From positions 1 to 18,936 of the forward strand of contig JAPLMA010000111.1 in assembly GCA_026387255.1 (NCBI GenBank): DNA of 18,936 nucleotides. Direction: 5' to 3'. The first letter of the stretch is position 1. Each line of letters begins with the position of its first letter. Shown here one piece after another: positions 1 to 6,345 of this stretch. Below the pieces are notes generated by a model that saw only the letters and a list, made by a program, of their open reading frames with translations, made no database searches and was not told the DNA's origin. A program made the translations under genes and the position numbers. The stretch comes from Candidatus Omnitrophota bacterium (GTDB taxonomy: Bacteria; Omnitrophota; Gorgyraeia; Gygaellales; Profunditerraquicolaceae).

Positions 1-1203
1 TTTTAATTCATGCGCCACAAACCCAATTAAATCTAAATAGCTTTTATTTAGAATCTCAAGTTTAGCATTAGACGCCTGTAGTTTTTCTTCACGCTCCTGC
101 AACTTAGAAGCCATATTATTAAATGACTGCGCTAATTCATTTAGCTCGCCAATATTAGCATCGATTTTAGCCCGATATGCCAGGTCTCCAGAAGATACTT
201 TATGCGTGGCTCTCACCACATCCACCAAGGGTTTAGAAACCCGATACGCCAATATATATGAAAAGATTACCGCCAACCCGGCGGCGATTGCAATAACCCC
301 TAAGAAAATAAGACTTATACTCCATAACAAGTCGACAAAAGGTTGCTCTAATAAGCCAACGTAAAGAATTCCGATGATCCTGCCATAAATATCCCTGATT
401 GGTTCATACCCAGAAAAATACCAGTTCGTGACCACAAAAGCCCGATCAAGCCAGGGAACGCCTTTAGTTACAACATTATCATAAACCGTTTGAGAAACCC
501 GTGTTCCGATGGCGCGTTTACCATCACTATCTAAAACATTGGTTGAAATACGCGTATCATCAAGAAAAATTGTGACCGTACCTACAGGCTTGGACTTATA
601 AATCTTATCACCAAAAACAAAATCCCGGATATGATCAACAATCTTAAAATCACGATTAAGAATCTTTCCGGCATACAAGACTTTACTTAAATTACCCCTC
701 TCATAAATAGGCATCGCATATTCTATGGCTAAGGCTTTATCGATCACCTTTTTAGTCGTCGGTTCGGCCTTCGCCGTAAAACGTATACCAATCTCTGCTT
801 GCTTATAAAGCTGCTTGCCAAAAGAAAGTAGTTCTTCTTTACTGATAATGCGCGTGCCAGAAATTTCTTTACCCGTTCTAAACGCCTCTTGAACAATTTC
901 ACTCTTTATATCCGCCTGATCAGTGCTTTTAACAATGCGCACATAATCAAGACCCGATAATTCCTTAAGTATCTGCTCATCTTTATCCAAAGAAACCAAC
1001 CTAAAAATTTCTTTAATATTCTGCATCTGGCTAAAATAAACTGTATGCGCTACTTTTAAATCATGCGTTACTTGCTCTTGTGCGCGAGCCAGAATATTAA
1101 TCTTTCTCTGATAAAGCCCCAGCACGCTGATAGAAACACCCAGCAATAAAATAATGGCTAAATGCGATAACAGAATTCTATTCTTAAGAGTTCTTACCGG
1201 CAT
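1..1203 (-). CDS. Cache-HAMP sensor histidine kinase, N-terminal part (cut by window edge)
   Basis: My translation of this stop-free stretch gives 401 codons. There is a transmembrane helix at residues about 8-30. An extracytoplasmic Cache-type sensor domain covers about 45-285, with motifs RAIGTRVS, NWYFSGYEPIRD and GILYVGLLE typical of the single-Cache sensors of kinases and chemoreceptors. A second membrane helix lies at about 292-320, then a HAMP linker to about 365, a short coiled coil, and the start of the HisKA dimerisation domain. The phospho-acceptor is H398 in the motif VAHELK, whose codon lies at 10-12, so the catalytic ATPase domain is outside the window. The ATG directly follows the rex stop codon with no gap, and AGGAAAA inside rex can serve as ribosome-binding site, so the gene is probably cotranscribed with rex. 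The ligand cannot be told from the sequence. The family call is firm; any link to hydrogen or redox sensing is inference from the neighbour. Confidence 0.88.
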   Translation of the reverse strand, partial: MPVRTLKNRILLSHLAIILLLGVSISVLGLYQRKINILARAQEQVTHDLKVAHTVYFSQMQNIKEIFRLVSLDKDEQILKELSGLDYVRIVKSTDQADIKSEIVQEAFRTGKEISGTRIISKEELLSFGKQLYKQAEIGIRFTAKAEPTTKKVIDKALAIEYAMPIYERGNLSKVLYAGKILNRDFKIVDHIRDFVFGDKIYKSKPVGTVTIFLDDTRISTNVLDSDGKRAIGTRVSQTVYDNVVTKGVPWLDRAFVVTNWYFSGYEPIRDIYGRIIGILYVGLLEQPFVDLLWSISLIFLGVIAIAAGLAVIFSYILAYRVSKPLVDVVRATHKVSSGDLAYRAKIDANIGELNELAQSFNNMASKLQEREEKLQASNAKLEILNKSYLDLIGFVAHELK

Positions 1204-1860
1204 CTATTTTCCTTTTGTCTTAGTTGAGGCATTAACGAAATAAATAAGATTCTCTAGCTCCCCCTCAAGATTAACATTATTTATTATACAATCATCATTC
1301 CCGCGTAAACGTATGGGAGCAAAATTTAATATTCCTTTAATCCCTGAGGAAAGCATAATATCCACTACCTGCTGAGCAGCAATATCCGGAACCGTAATAA
1401 TCCCAATCTTAATATTATTCTTCCGCACAAACTCCGGTAAATATTCCAGCGCTAAAACCGGTGTTTTTTCATTAAGTTTAATCATTTTGATATCGGTTTG
1501 ATTAAATTTTGTCGAATCAATATCAAAAGCCGCCACGATTTTAATCTCCTCTTTCTCAAAACCAGTATAGCGTGAGAGGGCAGTACCAAGTTTACCTAAA
1601 CCCACGATGATCACCTTCTGCAGCTCATCCTTACCTAAAATAATATTGAGCTTTTCGATTAATTCATCGATCTTGTAGCCACCGCGTTTATTTCCCGAAA
1701 TACCAAAGATGGAAAAATCTTTACGCACCTGTGAAGCCGTCGCCTCAACGGCATCCGCCAGATTATCTGAAAAAACCCTCACAAAACCTAACGATTTTAG
1801 GCGATAAAGCGCATTCTTATACTTAGAGAGTCGTATAATACATAGTTTGTTTGTCTTCAT
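1204..1860 (-). CDS. rex: Redox-sensing transcriptional repressor Rex
   Basis: This 218-residue protein has the usual Rex length. Residues about 8-75 form the winged-helix DNA-binding domain, with the recognition stretch TASQVRKDFSIFG followed by NKRGGYKI. Residues about 82-200 form the NAD(H)-binding Rossmann fold, with the glycine motif GLGKLG at 87-92 and the acidic residue D113 at the end of the second strand, where the adenosine ribose is bound. Rex dimers bind TTGTGA-N6-TCACAA operators at low NADH/NAD+ and release them when NADH rises, derepressing fermentative and hydrogenase genes. The start is supported by AGGAGC (1864-1869) at good spacing. A promoter and a near-consensus Rex site lie just upstream, which suggests autoregulation, and a perfect site sits in the hydB promoter. 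The sensor kinase gene abuts its stop codon. Confidence 0.95.
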   Translation of the reverse strand: MKTNKLCIIRLSKYKNALYRLKSLGFVRVFSDNLADAVEATASQVRKDFSIFGISGNKRGGYKIDELIEKLNIILGKDELQKVIIVGLGKLGTALSRYTGFEKEEIKIVAAFDIDSTKFNQTDIKMIKLNEKTPVLALEYLPEFVRKNNIKIGIITVPDIAAQQVVDIMLSSGIKGILNFAPIRLRGNDDCIINNVNLEGELENLIYFVNASTKTKGK

Positions 1861-1890
1861 ATTGCTCCTTTATTCACAATAACCAATTAA

Positions 1891-1918
1891 ATAATAACAT
1901 ATCTATATTATAAGTCAA
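1891..1918 (-). promoter_or_regulatory. Predicted sigma-70-type promoter of rex
   Basis: Read on the minus strand, TTGACT (1913-1918) is followed after 16 bases by TATTAT (1891-1896), with TG one base upstream of the -10 box (extended -10). Transcription would start about 24 bases upstream of the rex ATG. The same layout occurs in the hydB and atp promoters of this window, which strengthens the call. Confidence 0.65.
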
Positions 1919-1924
1919 TAGTTT

Positions 1925-1942
1925 TTGTGATTTTTTTCACTA
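1925..1942. promoter_or_regulatory. Probable Rex operator upstream of rex
   Basis: The plus strand reads TTGTGATTTTTTTCACTA, which matches TTGTGA-N6-TCACAA at 11 of 12 defined positions. It lies just upstream of the -35 box of rex and downstream of the radical SAM fusion gene. This position suggests autoregulation, though a site upstream of -35 is less obviously repressive than one over the promoter. A further TTGTGA half-site lies between the -10 box and the rex start, around 1872-1878. Confidence 0.65.
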
Positions 1943-1976
1943 CAAATATTGGCTAAGTTTTTTTATGCTCGTATTT

Positions 1977-3275
1977 TTAAATACTTAAATCTGTGGGGGA
2001 ACGGCCTAAGGACATTAAAAGCCCAATGGTATCCTTAATCTGAGCCTCTATACTCTCACTTTCATGAGCGCGCGCAGGATAAATGTTATATAATGGCCGG
2101 TATTCAAGCGGAGTGAGATTAAGCATTACGGAATTGGCTCCGCTAAGCAGCGCCTCTCTCCGGGCATCAGGATTAAGTGTCTCCAAAGCAGTAGTCACTA
2201 GAATTTTGGCATTTGCCGCATCAATGATCCGTGAAATAGCAATAACTTTCAGCACAGTTTCTACTTCTGGGGATGGATATTTAGCCAACGGGGTTTGTGG
2301 ATGCATAATAAATGGGCCAAAACTATACATCTCGGCATGTAACTCTTTAGTCAAAAGTATATCATTTAAAAGATCTTCTTGGCTTTGTTGCGGCAAGCCA
2401 ATTAAACCTCCGGTAATCACCATATAGCCCAACGCATAAGCTTTTTTTAGATGGGCAATGCGGCGAGAAAGATCTTTACCGGCAGTGACCTGTTTATAAA
2501 GCTTGGGGTTGGATGTTTCAAATCGTAAAAGCAATCCGCGCGCCCCAGCATCATAAAGAATTTTTAAATTATCCAGCCCTACCTCTCCAAAACTAATAAA
2601 AATTAGAGCCGGCCAATTAACTTTTATCTTATGAATAATCTCAGCTAGCTCCTCTATGCTATACCCACTGTCTTGACCAGATTGCAACACCAGCGCCTTA
2701 AAACCGTGCACCTGTATTGCCTGTCGAGCCGCCTCAAGTACCTGGTCGCAAGTTAAACGATAACGAATAATATTTTTATTCGACTTGGCTATGCCGCAAT
2801 AATCACAATTACAGCCACAGTAATTAGAGATCTCAATAATCCCGTGCACGCAACAAGAATTTTTATGGTGTTTCTGACGCAAGAAATTTGCTGTTTTAAA
2901 AAGAAGCTCTAAGGCTGGTTTATTTTTTTCCTTAATCAGGATTAAAAGTTCCTCACGTGAAAGTTTCCTACCTTCAGATGCTTTATCCAGTATTCTCAAA
3001 AAGTCCTTCGAAATAGATGCCTGCTTAAGATCAAGGCGAGAAAGTCTTAGGTCAACCTCTTGAAGCTCAAAAAAAGTCTCCTTCCAAACAGCCAGAATAC
3101 TTTTGGCTTCATCTTCGGGAATCTTGGCAATAGCATAACCACCCTGGGCATAAATATAATCACCGATAGCTAAACCATCTAGTTCATTATAGGCCTTCTT
3201 CTTTTCACCGAAGTAGTCTACAATAACTATCTTATTATTAATCGCCTCTATTTTTCCGGGGATTGCATAACACAT
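1977..3275 (-). CDS. HypC chaperone fused to HydE-like radical SAM protein
   Basis: This is a 432-residue two-domain protein. Residues 1 to about 75 are a HypC-type [NiFe]-hydrogenase assembly chaperone: it begins MCYAIPGK, with the essential Cys2, and ends in the usual acidic helix (PEDEAKSIL). Free HypC has a conserved histidine in a VHVGFAI-like strand; here the strand reads AQGGYAI, with Gln44 in its place. Residues about 80-432 form a HydE-type radical SAM domain with a CxxxCxxC [4Fe-4S] motif (C153, C157, C160), the GPFIMHPQTP loop and the C-terminal signature SVMLNLTPLEYRPLYNIYPAR seen in HydE. HydE builds an iron-CO-CN precursor for [FeFe]-hydrogenase, but no HydF, HydG maturase or [FeFe]-hydrogenase is visible here. 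The linker is in frame without a stop, so this is a true fusion. It follows hypA by two bases and closes the hydrogenase operon. The family calls are firm; a role in Fe(CO)(CN)2 assembly is inference. Confidence 0.88.
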   Translation of the reverse strand: MCYAIPGKIEAINNKIVIVDYFGEKKKAYNELDGLAIGDYIYAQGGYAIAKIPEDEAKSILAVWKETFFELQEVDLRLSRLDLKQASISKDFLRILDKASEGRKLSREELLILIKEKNKPALELLFKTANFLRQKHHKNSCCVHGIIEISNYCGCNCDYCGIAKSNKNIIRYRLTCDQVLEAARQAIQVHGFKALVLQSGQDSGYSIEELAEIIHKIKVNWPALIFISFGEVGLDNLKILYDAGARGLLLRFETSNPKLYKQVTAGKDLSRRIAHLKKAYALGYMVITGGLIGLPQQSQEDLLNDILLTKELHAEMYSFGPFIMHPQTPLAKYPSPEVETVLKVIAISRIIDAANAKILVTTALETLNPDARREALLSGANSVMLNLTPLEYRPLYNIYPARAHESESIEAQIKDTIGLLMSLGRSPTDLSI

Positions 3276-3277
3276 AG

Positions 3278-3523
3278 TTAATCACAATCAAATGAAACTA
3301 GGCGCAGAACGCGCTGCTGCGGAATATGTTTTATATTAAATAAGGCTTTCTCTAAAGGTGAATTTTGAGATTTTTCTTTAAAGAAAAATCTCAAAGACTC
3401 TTCGTTAATCTCAGTAAACTCCCCTAATTCCAAAAACACCTGGGTTACATTTTTGGCATGATGCTGACGAAGATGACCTAGGATATCTTTAAATAAATCC
3501 TCAAGAAAATGAACCTCATGCAT
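3278..3523 (-). CDS. hypA: HypA-like nickel chaperone lacking the zinc-ribbon domain
   Basis: This small protein has 81 residues, while HypA is normally about 113. It starts MHE, providing the N-terminal amine, His2 and Glu3 used by HypA to bind nickel, and continues with the HypA fold (KNVTQVFLELGEFTEINEESLRFFF). After a strand ending at IKHIPQQ, where the family inserts the zinc domain with its two CxxC pairs, the sequence jumps to VLRLVSFDCD. That resembles the last beta strand of normal HypA, so the zinc ribbon looks cleanly excised rather than the gene being truncated. The start is supported by GAGAAGAG upstream. Its neighbours are the group 3b maturation protease upstream and the HypC-HydE fusion two bases downstream. 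It should deliver nickel to the hydrogenase large subunit, normally with HypB, which is not in this window. Confidence 0.85.
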   Translation of the reverse strand: MHEVHFLEDLFKDILGHLRQHHAKNVTQVFLELGEFTEINEESLRFFFKEKSQNSPLEKALFNIKHIPQQRVLRLVSFDCD

Positions 3524-3530
3524 CTCTTCT

Positions 3531-4019
3531 CTAGTCTCCTATAAACTCCTGGTTGATGTGTTTAATCAACGCATCAGCAACAGAGTTTACTTCGCAAGAA
3601 AGCCCTTCTTTATGTTCTACACTCTTAGGCTGAATACCAATAAAATAAATTTCAGCCTTGGTGTCCTCGTACAAAATACGACTGACTACCGGCAACGGCA
3701 CACTATGCGTACTTAAACTTGACTCCGGTATATGTTCAGCATCAATAAGGCGCAATTCTCCGGGGACTCCCCCAAAATCCGCGGCATCAATAAAAATAAT
3801 CCTCTGCGCGGATAACTTTACTGCCTGATCAATTATATTCTCCGGAACATATCCCGCATTAATTACCGAAAGTTTAGTACTCTGTCTTAAACCAGAGGCA
3901 ATATATGGCCCAACTCCATCATCAGCGCGAAAACAATTACCGACAGTGATAATCAGCGTGTGAGAAAATTCTTTGGGGGTTAGAAGACTGGTTAAATTAC
4001 CGGCCAACAAATTTGACAT
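3531..4019 (-). CDS. Hydrogenase maturation endopeptidase for the group 3b large subunit
   Basis: This 162-residue protein belongs to the HycI/HybD/HyaD maturation protease family. The core begins with TLIITVGNCFRADDGVG, corresponding to the family's GxGNxLxxDDGxG with the first metal-sensing acidic residue. The second acidic site lies in IIFIDAADFGGVPGELR and the histidine in LSTHSVPLPVV, followed by the GIQPKS strand. These proteases remove the C-terminal tail of the large subunit after nickel insertion. The first 18 or so residues precede the conserved core, so a later start is possible; I keep the ATG because it overlaps the upstream gene in the way usual for this operon. The gene overlaps the 3' end of hydA by 23 bases, precisely where hydA encodes the tail this enzyme should cut off. 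Confidence 0.9.
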   Translation of the reverse strand: MSNLLAGNLTSLLTPKEFSHTLIITVGNCFRADDGVGPYIASGLRQSTKLSVINAGYVPENIIDQAVKLSAQRIIFIDAADFGGVPGELRLIDAEHIPESSLSTHSVPLPVVSRILYEDTKAEIYFIGIQPKSVEHKEGLSCEVNSVADALIKHINQEFIGD

Positions 4020-5322
4020 TCAAAAAATGCGCAGAACAGGAGATACACGGGTCATAAGCGCGTACCAGCATCTCCATCAGGAGAGTAATTTCTTCTTGAC
4101 TCTTATCAAGTATTTGAGGAACTAATGCGGCCATATCCAGTTCAATATTATTCAGGTTCTGTCCAGTAGGAATAATGCAATTAGCGTTAATAATCTTACC
4201 TTTATTATCAATCTCATATTCATGAAAGAGGATTCCTCTGGGAACTTCAACCGCACCAATGCCGATCCCCGCTTTAACCGGAATCGTGCCTAATTCATTT
4301 AAGCCCACCACAATCTCCTGGGAATAATCCACGCCGATTTCTTTAAGCCCCTGTAAAATCTCAATTGACTCCTCCAACGAGTGCACACATTCAATCAGTT
4401 GAGCAACAGTATTTAAATAAGGATTAGAAACTATCGGTTTCATACCTAAGAGTAAAGCCACTTCTTTAGCCTTAGGATGAAGCTTATGCTGGTTAAGATT
4501 AAAACGCGCTAATGCGCCAACCGCATAAGATTGCCGGGTAGCCTTGGTATGTTTAGCGCTAGAGTGGCTAACCACAAATTCGTTGGTAAGTTTACGGTAA
4601 TCTTTTTTAATCATCCGCAATCCATCGGTTGAACCTAAATCTCCTGAAAGCATCGGATATTCATCGCTGTCATTAACTAAACCCACATATTCAGTTTCAC
4701 GGTTAAACTGAGGGAATTTAAAGGTCTTGGCTAATTCCAAAGTCGCTTCCATATCCGGGCGTAAACCAATTAAAATATTAAGCATGCGGTCTATATCTTT
4801 TTCGCGCGGAAGCTTAGTAAATCCACCCACAATACAGGAAATCGGATGTACGTGACGGCCAACTAAAATATCACATACATCATTACATTCCTTCTTCATG
4901 CGTAAAGCCCTACGCACAACTGTATTATGCGTTTCAATCAAGGGCAGGAAACTCTTTACTCCTAAAAGATCCGGGGCAACTAATAAATAGATATGCAAGA
5001 TATGGCTGTCCAGATTCTCCATATGTAGAAGAAACTTGCGTAACTTAATCGTTTGCTCGGAAGGGATAAATCCTAAAGCGTCCTCGGCAGCCTGTATAGA
5101 AGCCAGAGTATGGCCACAAGCGCAGATACCACAGATACGAGAAGTAATATGCTGGGCCTCAAAAATGGAACGGCCACGTAACATCCCTTCAAAAAAACGG
5201 GGAGATTCAACAATATCCAAACGGCATTCTTCAAGCTTACCATTCTTGACATTCACCACGATATTGCCATGACCCTCAACACGAGTCAAATATTCGACAT
5301 TAACCTTTATGTTTTTGCTCAT
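3997..5322 (-). CDS. hydA: Group 3b [NiFe]-hydrogenase large (alpha) subunit
   Basis: This 441-residue catalytic subunit binds the NiFe(CO)(CN)2 centre. The L1 motif RICGIC gives C64 and C67, and the L2 motif DPCISCSAH gives C426 and C429, so all four metal ligands are present. Nine residues (FLNVKFVGR) follow H432 and should be removed by the protease encoded next. The gene order beta-gamma-delta-alpha with an NAD(P)-type reductase matches group 3b enzymes such as the soluble Pyrococcus sulfhydrogenases. I place the start at ATG 5320-5322, which has GGAG (5331-5334) eight bases upstream and opens with MSKNIKVNVEYLTRVEGHG. Starting at 5445 would add 41 residues translated from a repeat element. 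The symbol follows the sulfhydrogenase nomenclature and is not the [FeFe]-hydrogenase HydA. Ribosome-binding site and start lie in one arm of a large inverted repeat. Confidence 0.95.
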   Translation of the reverse strand: MSKNIKVNVEYLTRVEGHGNIVVNVKNGKLEECRLDIVESPRFFEGMLRGRSIFEAQHITSRICGICACGHTLASIQAAEDALGFIPSEQTIKLRKFLLHMENLDSHILHIYLLVAPDLLGVKSFLPLIETHNTVVRRALRMKKECNDVCDILVGRHVHPISCIVGGFTKLPREKDIDRMLNILIGLRPDMEATLELAKTFKFPQFNRETEYVGLVNDSDEYPMLSGDLGSTDGLRMIKKDYRKLTNEFVVSHSSAKHTKATRQSYAVGALARFNLNQHKLHPKAKEVALLLGMKPIVSNPYLNTVAQLIECVHSLEESIEILQGLKEIGVDYSQEIVVGLNELGTIPVKAGIGIGAVEVPRGILFHEYEIDNKGKIINANCIIPTGQNLNNIELDMAALVPQILDKSQEEITLLMEMLVRAYDPCISCSAHFLNVKFVGR

Positions 5323-5355
5323 TACTGAGTCTCCGGTAAATAATGGGCACATTGG
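5317..5355. repeat. Outer inverted-repeat arm over the hydA ribosome-binding site and start
   Basis: The reverse complement of this segment matches 5579-5617 at 33 of 39 positions, and the inner 33 bases match at 30 of 33. It contains the hydA start codon (5320-5322) and its GGAG ribosome-binding site (5331-5334). The inner end of the repeat coincides with the start of the first REP-like element. Confidence 0.9.
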
Positions 5356-5457
5356 AAGCCCGAATTTGTGCCGTATGCAAGGCGCGACGACGAAAGCGTA
5401 CCCGCAGTGGTACGCCGAGGAGAAGCAACGCCGCAGACGGCACAAATGCGGGCTTCC
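5354..5457. repeat. REP-like palindromic element 1
   Basis: Terminal arms of 21 bases (5354-5374 and 5437-5457) are inverted copies with one mismatch. A nested perfect 7-base hairpin, GCGTACC (5396-5402) with GGTACGC (5409-5415), sits in the middle, so the element can fold into a long hairpin. It is GC-richer than the surrounding genes. The central stretch with GACGACGAAAGCGTACC and GAGGAGAAGCAACGCC resembles, from memory, repeats dispersed between genes in several anaerobic bacteria. A dispersed repetitive extragenic palindrome is my inference; only one copy is in the window. The open frames crossing it are not genes. Confidence 0.8.
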
Positions 5458-5477
5458 CCTCTAATTCTATATTCATG

Positions 5478-5580
5478 GGCTGGACGCTTTTGGGCTGCGA
5501 CTGCGTCGCTCGTCCTTGGCGTAGCGCTTTGGCTACGCCGGCGTCCTTGCTCCTTGTCTCGCTCCAAAATCGTCTCAGCC
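5478..5580. repeat. REP-like palindromic element 2
   Basis: This second element is unrelated in sequence to the first. The outer arms begin GGCTGGACGCTTTTGG and end CCAAAATCGTCTCAGCC, an imperfect inverted pair. A perfect 8-base inner hairpin is formed by GGCGTAGC (5518-5525) and GCTACGCC (5532-5539) around a six-base loop. It is separated from element 1 by about 20 bases. Its edge supplies the hydD stop codon: read on the minus strand, GGCTGAGACG contains the TGA. Identity as a dispersed repeat is inference. Confidence 0.8.
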
Positions 5581-6345
5581 AATGTGTCCATTATTTGCCG
5601 GAGGCTCAGTATCCAGCTCCCGTGGCTTATTATACATATTCATTTTATTTTGCACCCAATCCAAAGCAATATTGTGCTTCTTTAAGATATCCATCTGACC
5701 CTCTTGAGCGGGATTACTGAGCATGCCGCGACAGCCATAACAGATATTGCCATTATTCACACACCAAGAATTACACCCGGCGCGCGTCACCGGCCCCATA
5801 CAGGTGATCCCCTTATCATACATACAAACATTTTCGTTAAAACGACATTCAGTACAGACCGCATAATCTGGAACAGTGTACAACAAACCAGCTAAGGCAC
5901 ATTTTAAAACTTTTACGAATTCCGGCTGATAAACCGGACAACCATGTACAAAGTAATCAACTTTAACTACTTGGTGTAACGGGTGCGTGGGGATAGATTC
6001 AAAATATTTAGCGTCATCCTTATAAACATATTTCTTAATGTCTTCAAGATCAAAATTATTTTTCATCCCATTAATGCCGCCGATTGTGGCACAAGCTCCA
6101 TAAGCAATCAAAACTTTAGCCGTAGCTCGAATCTGCTTGATCCTCTCTATATCATGAGAAGTAGTAATACTACCCTCAATAATCGCGACATCATAATCAT
6201 CGCTTTTTTCAGAGATCGCCTCACGAAACATCACTACATCAATCAGGCCAAGAATATCTAACAGCGCTTCACCAAAGTTAGCCACTTGCAGCTGGCAACC
6301 TTCACAAGATGAAAAATCAAAAAATGCAACTTTAGGTTTACGCAT
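5575..6345 (-). CDS. hydD: Group 3b [NiFe]-hydrogenase small (delta) subunit
   Basis: This 256-residue electron-transfer subunit carries the proximal [4Fe-4S] cluster ligands C14 and C17 (SSCEGCQ), C85 (GACAT) and C136 (HGCP). A C-terminal domain with C164, C167, C174, C182, C191, C195, C202 and C205 offers ligands for two further [4Fe-4S] clusters, as in group 3 soluble hydrogenases. It passes electrons between the NiFe site in HydA and the HydG/HydB reductase. There is no signal peptide, so it is cytoplasmic. The start overlaps the hydG stop by one base (TAATG). The last residues and the stop codon fall in the inverted-repeat structure: the final 13 or so codons lie in one arm and the TGA in REP-like element 2. 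The C-terminus may therefore have been reshaped by that insertion. All cluster ligands lie well upstream of it. Confidence 0.95.
   Translation of the reverse strand: MRKPKVAFFDFSSCEGCQLQVANFGEALLDILGLIDVVMFREAISEKSDDYDVAIIEGSITTSHDIERIKQIRATAKVLIAYGACATIGGINGMKNNFDLEDIKKYVYKDDAKYFESIPTHPLHQVVKVDYFVHGCPVYQPEFVKVLKCALAGLLYTVPDYAVCTECRFNENVCMYDKGITCMGPVTRAGCNSWCVNNGNICYGCRGMLSNPAQEGQMDILKKHNIALDWVQNKMNMYNKPRELDTEPPANNGHIG
5579..5617. repeat. Outer inverted-repeat arm inside the 3' end of hydD
   Basis: This is the partner of 5317-5355. It lies in the last codons of hydD and ends two bases before the stop codon. In the minus-strand mRNA the two arms could pair and enclose both REP-like hairpins, hiding the hydA ribosome-binding site unless ribosomes finishing hydD open the stem. 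Confidence 0.88.

Noticed and set aside
2083..2427. Plus-strand open frame inside the HypC-HydE fusion gene, and similar plus-strand frames in the atp and hyd genes.
   Set aside because: They are antisense to well-supported conserved genes and show no family similarity or initiation signals.
1977..3275. Presence of an [FeFe]-hydrogenase system because of the HydE-like domain.
   Set aside because: No HydF, maturase HydG or [FeFe]-hydrogenase is in the window; the genes named hydA and hydG here are sulfhydrogenase subunits.
5323..5445. Longer N-terminus of HydA beginning at 5445.
   Set aside because: The 41 extra residues come from the repeat element; the ATG at 5322 has a ribosome-binding site and the expected family N-terminus.
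5317..5617. CRISPR array or integron attC site.
   Set aside because: There are no regularly spaced direct repeats and no integrase; the structure is two different palindromes inside one inverted repeat.
5343..5720. Several overlapping open frames on both strands across the hydD-hydA gap, some over 100 codons long.
   Set aside because: They run through the two palindromic elements and into hydD antisense, are rich in arginine, serine and cysteine in the way of translated GC-rich repeats, and match no protein family I know.
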